A stretch of DNA of 64,000 nt from Actibacterium pelagium (GCF_002285415.1 NZ_NSBU01000004.1:822001-886000); one strand, 5' to 3'. Shown: positions 7,459 to 16,848, numbered from the stretch's first letter. The notes: generated from the letters alone by a model not told the origin. Translations and numbers: made by a program.

Positions 7459-8952
7459 ATGAATACCGTTCGTCTGTCGGATGCCGACAATGTTGTGACT
7501 GCAATTCGCCAATTGGCTCCCGGAGAGGAGGGCGCCAGCGAGGTGATCCCCCGCGGGCACAAGCTGGCCACCGTCCCGATTGCCAAGGGGGAACCAGTGC
7601 TGAAATACGCTCAGGTGATCGGGTACGCCGCCGAGGATATCGCTGCGGGCGCGCATGTTCATACGCATAACCTCGAATTTCGCAATGTGGATACCGATTA
7701 CGCGTTCTCGACCAACCTACGCCCGGTCACGCCAGCAGCAGAACCCGACATGTTCATGGGCTATCGTCGCCCGAGTGGCCGGGTGGGGACGCGCAATTTC
7801 ATTGCCGTTTTGACCAGCGTGAATTGTTCCGCCACCGCCGCACGGATGATCGCGGCGCATTTCACGCCCGAAGTTCTGGCCGACTATCCCAATGTCGATG
7901 GGGTGGTGGCCTTTGTGCATGGCACGGGCTGCGGCATGGCCGGGCAGGGCAGCGATGGGTTCGAGGCGTTGCAGCGGGTGATGTGGGGCTATGCCCGGCA
8001 TCCGAATATTGGCGGTGTACTGATGGCGGGTCTGGGATGTGAGATGAACCAGATCGACTGGTTGGTCGAGGCTTACGGTCTGACGCCAGGGCCTCTTTTC
8101 CAGGCGATGAACATTCAGGATGTGGGTGGGCTGCGCAAAACCGTGGCACTGGGGATCGACAAGATCGAGGCGATGCTGCCGCGGGTCAATGAAGCGCAGC
8201 GCGAACCGTGTCCGGCGTCTGAACTGATGGTGGCCTTGCAATGCGGCGGGTCGGACGCGTGGTCGGGGATCACCGCCAACCCCGCAGTGGGCCATGCCTG
8301 TGACCTGTTGGTGGCGCAGGGCGGAACCGGGGTATTGGCCGAGACGCCAGAGATTTACGGTGCCGAGCATCTGTTGACGGCGCGCGCGATCGATCAAGAC
8401 GTGGGTGACAAGCTGGTGGAGCTGATCCGCTGGTGGGAAGACTATACCGCGCGCAACAAGGGCAGCATGGACAATAACCCTAGCCCCGGAAACAAGAAGG
8501 GTGGGCTGACCACGATCCTTGAAAAGTCTCTGGGGGCGGCGGCCAAAGGGGGCACGACGCCACTGACCGGGGTTTACAAATATGCCGAACCGGTGCGCGC
8601 GCGCGGTTTCACCTTCATGGACAGCCCCGGATACGACCCCGCAAGTGTGACCGGACAGATTGCATCGGGGTGCAACCTCGTGGTGTTCACCACCGGTCGT
8701 GGGTCGGCTTTTGGGTCTAAGCCTGCGCCGACCGTAAAGGTGGCCACCAACAGCGAGATGTTCGGGCGCATGACCGAGGACATGGATATCGATGCAGGCC
8801 GCGTCCTTAGCGCAGGCACCAGTGTCGAAGAGGTCGGACGCGAAATCTACGAGATGTGGTTGCGCGTTGCCTCGGGAGAGGAAAGCAAATCCGAAGCGCA
8901 GGGGTTGGGCGATTACGAATTCGTACCCTGGCAGATTGGTGCGGTGATGTGA
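7459..8952 (+). CDS. UxaA-family hydro-lyase (altronate/galactarate dehydratase type)
   Basis: A 497-residue single-chain enzyme: an N-terminal SAF domain (about residues 1-95, with VIPRGHKLATVPI) joined to the D-galactarate dehydratase/altronate hydrolase core (about 105-497). Conserved stretches include RPSGRVGTRNFIAV, TGCGMAGQG, GLGCEMNQ and LQCGGSDAWSGITANPA, the last two in the region of metal and substrate binding. The family dehydrates hexarates or hexonates to 2-keto-3-deoxy acids. The start ATG has GAGG seven bases before it. Its stop shares one base with the start of the next gene. Actual substrate is unknown; the cluster also holds an unrelated IlvD-type dehydratase. Confidence 0.88.
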   Translation: MNTVRLSDADNVVTAIRQLAPGEEGASEVIPRGHKLATVPIAKGEPVLKYAQVIGYAAEDIAAGAHVHTHNLEFRNVDTDYAFSTNLRPVTPAAEPDMFMGYRRPSGRVGTRNFIAVLTSVNCSATAARMIAAHFTPEVLADYPNVDGVVAFVHGTGCGMAGQGSDGFEALQRVMWGYARHPNIGGVLMAGLGCEMNQIDWLVEAYGLTPGPLFQAMNIQDVGGLRKTVALGIDKIEAMLPRVNEAQREPCPASELMVALQCGGSDAWSGITANPAVGHACDLLVAQGGTGVLAETPEIYGAEHLLTARAIDQDVGDKLVELIRWWEDYTARNKGSMDNNPSPGNKKGGLTTILEKSLGAAAKGGTTPLTGVYKYAEPVRARGFTFMDSPGYDPASVTGQIASGCNLVVFTTGRGSAFGSKPAPTVKVATNSEMFGRMTEDMDIDAGRVLSAGTSVEEVGREIYEMWLRVASGEESKSEAQGLGDYEFVPWQIGAVM

Positions 8953-9986
8953 TGGCGGCCGCAGTTCCCATTTGCGTCATCGGAGGCGGCAGCATCGGGC
9001 TGCGTCATGCCGAACAGGCGATCGAATGCGACGCTGTGTCGTTGAGCGCGGTGGTCGAACCGGGCGCGGCACGGCGCGAAGAATTGCAGGCGATGGGATT
9101 GCCTGCCGTAGCCACGTTGGATGATGTCCCCGATGGGACACGGGCCGCCGTGGTGGCCACGCCGACGCCGGATCATGTGGTGTCAGGCCTTGCCGTGATC
9201 GAACGGAGTTGGGCCGCCTTGGTCGAAAAGCCGATCACGCAGACGATCGAAGAAGGCACGCTACTTTGTGAAGCGGCAGAGACACGCGGCGTGCCGCTTG
9301 TCACGGGGCACCACCGCCGGTGTCATCCCTTCGTGTCTGAAGCGCGTGCAATGCAGGATCGGATCGGAGATCTGGTTGGTGTGAATGGCCTCTGGTCATT
9401 GCGCAAGCACGACACCTATTACGATGTGCCGTGGCGGCGGCAAAAGGGGGCAGGGCCGATCCTGACCAACCTAAGCCACGAGATCGACCTTTTGCGCTTC
9501 TTTGCTGGCGAAGTTGTCGAAGTGTCGGCAATGACCGCCAACGCGCGGCGCGGGTTAGAGATCGAGGACACAGCGGCAATCGCGTTCCGGTTCGCAAACG
9601 GTGCGTTGGGAACGTTCCTGATCTCGGATGCCGGAGCGTCGCCATGGGCATTCGAAGCGGCCTCGGGTGAGAACCCGGCGATCGCCTTCTCTGGAGAGGA
9701 TGCGATGCGGATCGTGGGAACCAAAGGGGCGTTTGGGTTTCCCTCTCTCGACTTATGGCAAGGGGGCGCGGGAAAGGACACTGATTGGCGCAACCCGATG
9801 CAGGTTACCAAGGGGCCGAACTTGCCTGTGGTTGACCCGATCCGAGAACAATTGGCGCGTTTCGCGCGGGTGGCCGACGGTGGTGAAGAGCCGCTCCTTG
9901 CGACGGGGCGCGACGGGCTGGCGACGCTTGCGGTGACAGAGGCCGTGCTGAAGTCGGCCGAAAGTGGCCGTGTTGAGAGCATATGA
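8952..9986 (+). CDS. Gfo/Idh/MocA-family oxidoreductase
   Basis: A 344-residue NAD(P)-dependent dehydrogenase. The N-terminal Rossmann motif is ICVIGGGSIGLRHAEQ (about 6-21), the EKP motif that carries the catalytic lysine is present as ALVEKPITQT (about 95), and the alpha/beta C-terminal domain includes GAGPILTNLSHEIDLLRFF with the His-Asp pair typical of sugar dehydrogenases in this family. The ATG at 8952 overlaps the uxaA stop (TGATG), and the longer open frame upstream lies inside uxaA. These enzymes oxidise sugars, inositols or sugar acids at a secondary alcohol. Substrate is unassigned. Confidence 0.88.
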   Translation: MAAAVPICVIGGGSIGLRHAEQAIECDAVSLSAVVEPGAARREELQAMGLPAVATLDDVPDGTRAAVVATPTPDHVVSGLAVIERSWAALVEKPITQTIEEGTLLCEAAETRGVPLVTGHHRRCHPFVSEARAMQDRIGDLVGVNGLWSLRKHDTYYDVPWRRQKGAGPILTNLSHEIDLLRFFAGEVVEVSAMTANARRGLEIEDTAAIAFRFANGALGTFLISDAGASPWAFEAASGENPAIAFSGEDAMRIVGTKGAFGFPSLDLWQGGAGKDTDWRNPMQVTKGPNLPVVDPIREQLARFARVADGGEEPLLATGRDGLATLAVTEAVLKSAESGRVESI

Positions 9987-10843
9987 AAGACATGGCTGGG
10001 CAGGGGGATATCATTCGGTGTGGCCTGATCGGCGAGAACCTTGGCCGGAGTCGGTTTGCCGATGGGTTGGATCATTTGTGCCGAGCGCATGGGCTGACGC
10101 TTGCTTTCGAACTTATCGACAGCATCGGACGGCCGGGTTTCGATTTCGAGGCCACGCTGGAAGAGTGTCGGGCGCAAGGATGGACGGGGGTTAGCGTGAC
10201 CCATCCCTATAAGCCGCAGGCGGCCTCTTGGATTGGCGCGTCGCTTGACCCTGCCTTGGCGCGGATTGGCTCGAGCAACCTTGTGATCTTTGAACCAGAT
10301 GGTGTCCGAGGTGGGAACACGGATTATTCGGGCTTTTTGTCGGCTTGGCGGCAGAAGATGGGTGACGCAAAACCGGGGCGCGTGGCTATGGCCGGTGCGG
10401 GCGGTGTGGCGAGGTCGCTGGCGCATGCCTTGGCCAATCTGGGTGCAGAAGAGATCGTGATCTGGGACCGCAATCAGGATCTGGCGCGGGATTTGGCAGA
10501 GGCGGTCGGCCCTGTTGCGCGGGCGGTCCCAATGGGGGATTTGCCCAAAGTGCTAGAAGGTATGGATGGGCTCGTAAATGCAACGCCGCTAGGGATGCAT
10601 GCCTATCCGGGATCGGCCTTTCCCACGCCCCTACCCTGCAAACCGGGGTGGGTATTTGATGCGGTCTATACACCTGTTGAAACAGAATTTGTGAAGGCGT
10701 GCCGGAATGCGGGAGCGGAAGTGATCACTGGCTTCGACCTTTTCCGGCACATGGTACAACGCAGCTTTCAAGCCTATTCCGGGATTGCCCCGGAGGCGCA
10801 AAAGAAGCTGGCGGGATTAGAAGATTTGAAGCCTAAGGAGTAG
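9983..10843 (+). CDS. Shikimate dehydrogenase-like protein (AroE/YdiB family)
   Basis: A 286-residue AroE-family protein. The catalytic Lys in SVTHPYKPQA (about residue 72) and Asp in GGNTDYSGF (about 112) are present, and the NADP-binding Rossmann turn is GAGGVARSLAHAL. The serine motif that usually holds shikimate carboxylate (S-x-S-P) reads GRSRFAD here, so the second Ser and the Pro are missing. Its position, overlapping the Gfo/Idh gene by four bases in a catabolic operon, argues against the housekeeping aroE role; a quinate/shikimate-like or cyclitol-like substrate is possible. Confidence 0.82.
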   Translation: MKDMAGQGDIIRCGLIGENLGRSRFADGLDHLCRAHGLTLAFELIDSIGRPGFDFEATLEECRAQGWTGVSVTHPYKPQAASWIGASLDPALARIGSSNLVIFEPDGVRGGNTDYSGFLSAWRQKMGDAKPGRVAMAGAGGVARSLAHALANLGAEEIVIWDRNQDLARDLAEAVGPVARAVPMGDLPKVLEGMDGLVNATPLGMHAYPGSAFPTPLPCKPGWVFDAVYTPVETEFVKACRNAGAEVITGFDLFRHMVQRSFQAYSGIAPEAQKKLAGLEDLKPKE

Positions 10844-10847
10844 GGCA

Positions 10848-11741
10848 ATGGGAAAACCGAAAATCGGATTCATTGGTCTTGGCCTGATGGGCCGGGCGAT
10901 GGTGGAGTGCCTTCAAAAGGCCGGCTACGCGGTGGTGGTTCTGGGCAACAGGGACCGGACTGGCGTGGAAGAGGCGATTGCGCGCGGCGGGCAAGAGGCG
11001 GCGTCGGCCAAGGCTCTGACCGAGGCAAGCGATGTCGTGATGCTCTGTGTCGGAACCTCCGAGCAGGTCGAAAGCCGGGTCTACGGCGAAGACGGCATTC
11101 TTGCGGGTGCGCGCGATGGGCAGGTGGTGATCGACTTCGGAACCTCGCTACCCGGCTCGACACTTAAGATTGGTGCAGACCTTGCGAACAAAGGCGCGGC
11201 CTATCTGGATGCTCCGCTGGGACGGACGCCTGCCCACGCCAAGGACGGGCTATTGAACATCATGTGCGCAGGGGACGAAGACGCCTATCAAAAGGTCAAG
11301 CCGGTGTTGGACGTGCTGGGGGAGAACGTGTTTCACCTTGGCAAGTTGGGCAATGGCCACACGATCAAGCTGATCAACAACTATTTCGCGATGACGACGG
11401 CCTGCGCCATGGCCGAGGCCTATGCGCTGGCAGATGCGGCAGGGATCGATCGGCAGTCGCTTTATGACGTGATGGCGGCAGGGCCGAACCATTCGGGAAT
11501 GATGGATTTCATCACCAACTTCGCCACCAAGGGCCAGATCGACCTTGCGTTCTCGGTGGACAATGCGGCCAAGGACGTCGGGTATTACCGACGGATGGCT
11601 GAAAACCTTGGGCTGTCGAGCCGCATGTCGGGCGCTGCTGATGCGACGCTTGGCGAGGTCCGTGCGAAAGGGGACGGCGCGCTTTTGGTTCCAGAATTGG
11701 TGAACTGGATGAGTGCAAATCTTGGGAGCAATAAAGAATGA
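10848..11741 (+). CDS. 3-hydroxyisobutyrate dehydrogenase-family beta-hydroxyacid dehydrogenase
   Basis: A 297-residue NAD(P)-dependent reductase. It has the N-terminal GFIGLGLMGRAMVE dinucleotide motif, the LGNGHTIKLINNYFAM segment with the catalytic Lys (about residue 171), and the all-helical C-terminal domain. The substrate-binding motif, usually DAPVSGG, reads DAPLGRTPAHA. As I recall it, sulfolactaldehyde reductase (YihU) has a related GRT motif, so an anionic substrate such as tartronate semialdehyde or another acidic aldehyde is plausible. AAGGAG lies seven bases before the ATG. The gene overlaps the next by four bases. Confidence 0.88.
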   Translation: MGKPKIGFIGLGLMGRAMVECLQKAGYAVVVLGNRDRTGVEEAIARGGQEAASAKALTEASDVVMLCVGTSEQVESRVYGEDGILAGARDGQVVIDFGTSLPGSTLKIGADLANKGAAYLDAPLGRTPAHAKDGLLNIMCAGDEDAYQKVKPVLDVLGENVFHLGKLGNGHTIKLINNYFAMTTACAMAEAYALADAAGIDRQSLYDVMAAGPNHSGMMDFITNFATKGQIDLAFSVDNAAKDVGYYRRMAENLGLSSRMSGAADATLGEVRAKGDGALLVPELVNWMSANLGSNKE

Positions 11742-12460
11742 GACTGGCTGGGAAGCGAGCGTTCATCACGGCGGCGGGGCAGGGGATCGGCCGCGCGGCG
11801 GCTGAGACTATGGCAAGAGAGGGAGCCCATGTTGTGGCGACCGACCTGATTGGCGAACTGCTGGAGGGGCTTGAGGTCGCTCAGACCTTTGCGCTGGATG
11901 CACTCGACAAGGCTGCGTTGGTCGCGGCCGTTCAGGACGCAGCGCCGGATATTTTGGTCAACTGCACCGGGGTGGTACATGCCGGCACGATCTTGGAGGC
12001 CACGGATGACGAGTTCGATTTTGCTATGAACCTGAACGTTCGGGCGCATTTCCACGCAATCCAGGCAGTGGTGCCGGGGATGCTGGAGCGCGGCGGCGGG
12101 TCGATCGTCAATATCGCCTCGGTCTGCTCTAACTTGCGCGGGCTTCCCAACCGGTTCATCTATGGCACGTCCAAGGCCGCGACGATCGGGCTGACCAAGC
12201 AGGTGGCTGCCGATTACATCACGCAAGGCATTCGGTGTAACTGTATCGCACCGGGGACGGTGGACAGTCCAAGCCTGCACCAGCGCTTGCACGACACGGG
12301 TAACTATGAAGAAGCCATGAAGCAATTTGTGGCTCGCCAGCCAATGGGCCGGTTGGGCGAGGCGCAAGAGATTGCTGACCTTGTGGTGTATCTGGCCTGC
12401 GACGAAAGCCGATATATGACCGGACAATGTGTGGCCATTGACGGCGGGATGACACTTTAG
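11738..12460 (+). CDS. SDR oxidoreductase, 2-keto-3-deoxy-L-fuconate dehydrogenase-like
   Basis: A 240-residue classical short-chain dehydrogenase with TAAGQGIGRA as cofactor motif, NCTG in place of NNAG, and the YGTSK catalytic pair (about residues 146-150) with Ser in the preceding strand (NIASVCS). The C-terminal part (RQPMGRLGEAQEIADLVVYL) is strongly like the DHRS6/2-keto-3-deoxy-L-fuconate dehydrogenase branch. Such an enzyme oxidises the C4 hydroxyl of a 2-keto-3-deoxy acid to a 2,4-diketo acid, which the FAH-family hydrolase of this cluster could then split. The pairing is inference from family and context. Confidence 0.87.
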   Translation: MRLAGKRAFITAAGQGIGRAAAETMAREGAHVVATDLIGELLEGLEVAQTFALDALDKAALVAAVQDAAPDILVNCTGVVHAGTILEATDDEFDFAMNLNVRAHFHAIQAVVPGMLERGGGSIVNIASVCSNLRGLPNRFIYGTSKAATIGLTKQVAADYITQGIRCNCIAPGTVDSPSLHQRLHDTGNYEEAMKQFVARQPMGRLGEAQEIADLVVYLACDESRYMTGQCVAIDGGMTL

Positions 12461-13369
12461 ATGGTGGTCCGGCCACGCGAAGAACGAACCAGCGGTGGCG
12501 TCGCCATGATGCTGCTGGCGGTGATGTTTTTCACCGGCATCGACACCAGCGCCAAATGGCTAAGCATCGCCGGATTGCCGGTCTTGCAGATCGTGTTCGT
12601 TCGATACGCCGGGCATTTTCTTTACGCTAACCTGATTTACTTGCCGCAGGAGGGCGCGTCCGCCTATCGGTCGCAGGCGCCACTGAAGCAATTCATGAGG
12701 TCGGTGTTCCTGTTCGGCGGGACGGTGCTGAACTTCTATGCGCTGAAATACCTTCCGATCACTGTGACGACGACCATTGCCTTTGCCGGACCTATCGTTG
12801 TGACCCTTCTGGCCATCCCGATCCTAGGAGAAAAGGTGGGGGTCCGTCGGATCGCGGCGGTATGCACCGGATTTGTCGGGGTGGTGGTGGTGGTTCAGCC
12901 GTGGGGGGCAGAGTTCCACCCGGCGATGTTCTTCAGCCTTGGCACGCTTTTGTTGGCGTCGATGTACTTCGTCATGACGCGGATGCTGGCCGGGGTAGAG
13001 ACCAACGCCACGCAACAGATCTGGTCGAGTGGGTTGGCGACTTTGGCACTGGCACCATTCGGGCTGACGGCGTGGGTTTGGCCGGAAAACACCTTAACTT
13101 GGATGGTGCTGCTGGGGATCGGGGCCTTTGGGCTTTTCGGGCATATATGGGCCACGATCGCGCATCGCTGGGCGGATGCCTCGATCTTGGCGCCGCTGAT
13201 TTACAGCCAAGTATTTTGGGCGGCTCTGGTCGGGGTCTTGATCTTCGACACATGGCCCACGGTTTGGACACTGGGCGGCGGTGCAATCATCATCGCGTCA
13301 GGCCTTTATATCTGGCGGCGGGAAGTCGCAAAGGCACAGCAAGGGGGATCGCATGGTCGTACGGTTTGA
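12461..13369 (+). CDS. DMT/EamA-family transporter
   Basis: A 302-residue membrane protein with about ten predicted helices and two EamA repeats (about residues 12-145 and 155-290). LKYLPITVTTTIAFAGPIVVTLL at the end of the first repeat is typical. The ATG directly follows the SDR stop with no spacer, so it is cotranslated within the operon. EamA proteins import or export metabolites; in this place it may export an intermediate or take up a related compound alongside the TRAP system. Substrate not readable. Confidence 0.88.
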   Translation: MVVRPREERTSGGVAMMLLAVMFFTGIDTSAKWLSIAGLPVLQIVFVRYAGHFLYANLIYLPQEGASAYRSQAPLKQFMRSVFLFGGTVLNFYALKYLPITVTTTIAFAGPIVVTLLAIPILGEKVGVRRIAAVCTGFVGVVVVVQPWGAEFHPAMFFSLGTLLLASMYFVMTRMLAGVETNATQQIWSSGLATLALAPFGLTAWVWPENTLTWMVLLGIGAFGLFGHIWATIAHRWADASILAPLIYSQVFWAALVGVLIFDTWPTVWTLGGGAIIIASGLYIWRREVAKAQQGGSHGRTV

Positions 13370-13450
13370 AAAACCTGCCCCGGGGATGTGCCGGTTACTC
13401 GGGTCGACCGACGTAAAGGGCGCGCTGAAACTGGGACAAGAGAGAATGCC

Positions 13451-15181
13451 ATGACCAAGACACCCGAGGACCTTCGCTCGGCCCGCTGGTTCGCACCTGA
13501 TGACCTGCGCTCGATGGGGCATCGCAGCCGGGCGATGCAGATGGGGCTGGATGATGCCGACTGGGAGGGCAAGCCAGTCATCGCGATCATCAACACATGG
13601 TCGGATCTGTCGCCCTGTCACCATCACCTGCGCGACCGGGCAGAGTTCGTGAAAAAGGGTGTGTTACAGGCCGGGGGCATGCCGGTAGAGATGCCGGTTC
13701 ATTCCTTTTCCGAGCAATTCCTGAAGCCGACCTCGATGCTTTACCGCAACATGGGGGCGCTTGAAGTCGAAGAGACATTGCGCGCGCATCCTATCGACGG
13801 GGCTGTCCTGCTTGGCGGGTGTGATAAGTCCACGCCAGCTTTGGTGATGGGGGCCGTAAGTGCGGGGCTGCCGTTCATTTTCATGCCCGCGGGCGCGATG
13901 CTTCGAGGGAATTATGCCGGGCAGAAACTTGGGTCGGGCACAGATGTCTGGAAATACTGGGATGAACGCCGCGCCGGGACCATCGGCAAGGAAGAATGGA
14001 TGGGTGTCCAAGGGGGGATCGCGCGCAGCTATGGCACCTGCATGACGATGGGAACAGCCAGCACGATGATGTCTATCGCCGACGGTTGGGGGCTTACGTT
14101 ACCCGGCGCCTCGTCCATCCCGGCGCCCGATGCCGGGCACAAGCGCATGGCGGCCGCCTGCGGTCGCCGGATCGTCGATATGGTCTGGGAGGACCTGACA
14201 CCGGACAAGATCATGACCGACGCCAGCACGCGCAATGCCGTGACCGTGGCGATGGCCACGGGCTGCTCTACGAACGCGATCATTCACCTGATCGCCATGG
14301 CGCGGCGGGCGGGTGTCGACCTTGGGCTGGAAGATCTGGACGAGATCGGTCGCACGACGCCGGTGATCGCCAACATTCGGCCTTCGGGCAAGGAATACCT
14401 GATGGAGGACTTCTTCTATGCCGGGGGCTTGCCTGCGCTGATGCAGGAGTTGGGCGACAAGCTGGACCTGTCGGTGATGACGGTGTCGGGCAAGTCGCTG
14501 GGCGAAACCATCGAGGGTGCCCAGAACTACAATACCGATGTGATCCGCCCTCTGACGAACCCGGTGTATCACGAGGGGTCGCTGGCGGTGCTGAGGGGAA
14601 ATCTGGCACCGGATGGGGCGGTGATCAAACCGGCGGCGATGGATCCGAAATTTCAGACGCACCGGGGCCCCGCGATCGTGGCCGACAGCTATGCCGAGAT
14701 GAAGGAAATCATCAACGACGAGGATTATCCAATGACCCTGAACCATGTGCTTGTTCTGCGCAATGCAGGGCCGCAGGGTGGACCAGGGATGCCGGAATGG
14801 GGGATGATCCCGATGCCCAAGGCGCTGTTGAAGCAGGGGCATCGCGACATGGTACGGCTATCGGATGCGCGCATGTCAGGCACGTCCTATGGGGCTTGCA
14901 TCCTTCATGTGGCGCCCGAGGCGTTCGTGGGTGGGCCGCTGGCGTTGATCGAAACCGGCGACATCATCGAGCTGGACATCCCGAACCGCAGGCTTGACGT
15001 GCAACTAAGCGACGAAGAACTGGCCACACGCCGTGCCAATTGGACGGCGCCGCCGCCGCGCTATGAGCGGGGCTATGGCAAGATGTTTAGCCAGCATGTG
15101 GAGCAGGCCGACAAGGGCTGTGACTTTGACTTTCTGCGCACTGATTTCGGCGCAGCGGTATCCGAACCGGAGATCAACTGA
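13451..15181 (+). CDS. IlvD/Edd-family sugar-acid dehydratase (arabinonate dehydratase type)
   Basis: A 576-residue [2Fe-2S] dehydratase. The three cluster cysteines can be seen at Cys56 (NTWSDLSPCHHH), Cys124 (GGCDKSTP) and Cys197 (GTCMTMGTAST); the Lys after Cys124 is the one carbamylated for Mg binding. The W-SDL-PCH motif and the length match the pentonate/hexonate branch (L-arabinonate, D-xylonate) rather than IlvD of branched-chain synthesis (about 610) or Edd. It would make a 2-keto-3-deoxy acid for the DapA-type enzyme encoded next, with which it shares one base (TGATG). A frame continuing 63 bases upstream has no better start. Confidence 0.9.
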   Translation: MTKTPEDLRSARWFAPDDLRSMGHRSRAMQMGLDDADWEGKPVIAIINTWSDLSPCHHHLRDRAEFVKKGVLQAGGMPVEMPVHSFSEQFLKPTSMLYRNMGALEVEETLRAHPIDGAVLLGGCDKSTPALVMGAVSAGLPFIFMPAGAMLRGNYAGQKLGSGTDVWKYWDERRAGTIGKEEWMGVQGGIARSYGTCMTMGTASTMMSIADGWGLTLPGASSIPAPDAGHKRMAAACGRRIVDMVWEDLTPDKIMTDASTRNAVTVAMATGCSTNAIIHLIAMARRAGVDLGLEDLDEIGRTTPVIANIRPSGKEYLMEDFFYAGGLPALMQELGDKLDLSVMTVSGKSLGETIEGAQNYNTDVIRPLTNPVYHEGSLAVLRGNLAPDGAVIKPAAMDPKFQTHRGPAIVADSYAEMKEIINDEDYPMTLNHVLVLRNAGPQGGPGMPEWGMIPMPKALLKQGHRDMVRLSDARMSGTSYGACILHVAPEAFVGGPLALIETGDIIELDIPNRRLDVQLSDEELATRRANWTAPPPRYERGYGKMFSQHVEQADKGCDFDFLRTDFGAAVSEPEIN

Positions 15182-16077
15182 TGAATCTTGCAGACGCGTT
15201 GAAAGGGGTTTCTGGCATCCTCGTGACGCCATTTGATGCGGCGGGCGACATTGCGCCAGACCTGCAAAAACCGATTATCGACCGCGCGATTGCAGCGGGG
15301 GTGCAGGTGTTGACCGCCAATGGCAACACTGGCGAGTATTATGGGCTCACGGTAGATGAGGCCGAAGCCATGGTGACAGCGACCGGTCGGTTCATCGCAG
15401 GCAGGGTGCCCATGGTGGCGGGAGTCGGACGCGGCATTCGCGATGCGCAACGGCTGGCTGAAGCCTCGCGTTCGGCAGGAGCCGCGGCCTTGATGATTCA
15501 TCAACCGCCTGATCCCTTTGTCGCACCGCGCGGTCTGGTCTCTTACATCGAGGGGGTGCGCGAGGCGGCAGACGGGCTGCCGCTTATCCTCTATTTGCGC
15601 AATGATGCCATCGGAACCGACGCCATCGCGGCGCTTTGCTCTGTCGAGGGCGTTGTCGGGGTGAAGTGGGCGACGCCTAACGCGATGAAGCTGAAAGCCG
15701 CGATCGAGGCTTGCCCGGATCACATCATCTGGACTGGTGGGTTGGCCGAGGTCTGGGCGCCGGTCTTCTATGCGGTGGGCGCGCGCGGCTTTACCTCGGG
15801 GCTGATCAATGTCTGGCCGGAACGCTCGGTCGCGATCAATTCCGCTTTGGAGGCGGGCGATTATGCCAAGGCGCGGCACCTGATCGCTGAAATGCAGGTG
15901 TTCGAAGATATCCGTGCCGAAGAGCAGGGTGGTGCCAACGTGCCGGGCGTGAAGGCCGCGCTACAGATGATGGGCGAGGATTGCGGCGCAGCCCGCCCGC
16001 CTGCGGCATGGCCGCTAAGCGCGGTGCAGCGCGAGCGGCTGAAAGAATTCATGAGCAAAAACAGCTTGATAGGTTGA
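15181..16077 (+). CDS. DapA/NanA-family lyase or dehydratase of 2-keto-3-deoxy acids
   Basis: A 298-residue TIM-barrel class I enzyme. The Schiff-base Lys162 is in VVGVKWATPN, the partner Tyr138 in LILYLRND, and the carboxylate-binding loop is GNTGEYYGLT (about 48-57), with T instead of the usual G-TGE serine variants. In the non-phosphorylative arabinose and galacturonate pathways, members of this family dehydrate a 2-keto-3-deoxy acid to 2-oxoglutarate semialdehyde, substrate for the ALDH encoded downstream. An aldolase role giving pyruvate plus aldehyde is the alternative. Coupled to the IlvD-type gene. Confidence 0.87.
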   Translation: MNLADALKGVSGILVTPFDAAGDIAPDLQKPIIDRAIAAGVQVLTANGNTGEYYGLTVDEAEAMVTATGRFIAGRVPMVAGVGRGIRDAQRLAEASRSAGAAALMIHQPPDPFVAPRGLVSYIEGVREAADGLPLILYLRNDAIGTDAIAALCSVEGVVGVKWATPNAMKLKAAIEACPDHIIWTGGLAEVWAPVFYAVGARGFTSGLINVWPERSVAINSALEAGDYAKARHLIAEMQVFEDIRAEEQGGANVPGVKAALQMMGEDCGAARPPAAWPLSAVQRERLKEFMSKNSLIG

Positions 16078-16098
16078 GCGTCAGATAGCGAGAGCACG

Positions 16099-16824
16099 AT
16101 GAGTGAACATCCCCTAAAGCCGGAAACAAAGGATATGCTGGCCCAAGTATCAGTGGCCACGCTGGCCACGGCCTTGTTCAAACGCGGGTTACGCAACCAA
16201 GTGATACAGGACGTGCGGCCGATCAAGGGCAAGGGCCGCAACATGGTCGGCCCGGCGTTTACGCTGCGCTATATCCCGGCGCGCGAGGATCGGAACCAAT
16301 TGACGGTCTTCCGTAATCCAGAGCACCCGCAGCGCCACGCGATTGAAACCTGTCCGGAAGGTCACGTCTTGGTCATGGACAGCCGCCGCGATGCCTCGAT
16401 GGCTTCGGCCGGTGACATCCTGATCACCCGCCTGATGGTGCGGGGCGGCGCAGGTGTGGTCACGGATGGAGGGTTCCGCGACGCGATGAATATCGGCGAG
16501 CTGGACATCCCCGCCTATCACAATCGCCCGTCGAGCCCGACGAACTTGACCAATAACGAAGCGATCGAGATCAATGGCCCGATCGGGTGTGGCAACGTTG
16601 CGGTCTTCCCCGGTGACATCATGGTGGGCGACGACGACAGCGTGATCGTGATCCCAGCATACCTTGCCGATGAGGTGGCGCAGGAGGCCATCGAGATGAC
16701 AGCTTATGAAGATTTTGCCATCGAACAGGTGAGGGACGGGGTATCGATCATTGGGCTTTACCCTGCCACCAAGGAAGAAAACCTGGAGAGATTTGCAGCT
16801 TGGCGTAAGAAAAATGGGCGCTGA
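16099..16824 (+). CDS. RraA-like / HMG-CHA aldolase family protein
   Basis: A 241-residue protein of the RraA/4-hydroxy-4-methyl-2-oxoglutarate aldolase fold. The GGAGVVTDGGFRD stretch (about residues 114-126) carries the Arg-Asp pair that binds metal and pyruvate moiety in the aldolases, and GCGNVAVFPGDIMVGDDDSVIVIP matches the conserved end of the fold. True RNase E regulators are about 160 residues; the longer form here usually occurs in catabolic clusters. A lyase acting on a 4-hydroxy-2-oxo acid is plausible. It is 21 bases after the DapA-like gene. Confidence 0.83.
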   Translation: MSEHPLKPETKDMLAQVSVATLATALFKRGLRNQVIQDVRPIKGKGRNMVGPAFTLRYIPAREDRNQLTVFRNPEHPQRHAIETCPEGHVLVMDSRRDASMASAGDILITRLMVRGGAGVVTDGGFRDAMNIGELDIPAYHNRPSSPTNLTNNEAIEINGPIGCGNVAVFPGDIMVGDDDSVIVIPAYLADEVAQEAIEMTAYEDFAIEQVRDGVSIIGLYPATKEENLERFAAWRKKNGR

Positions 16825-16848
16825 ATTGGTGGCACAGTGACAATAGCC

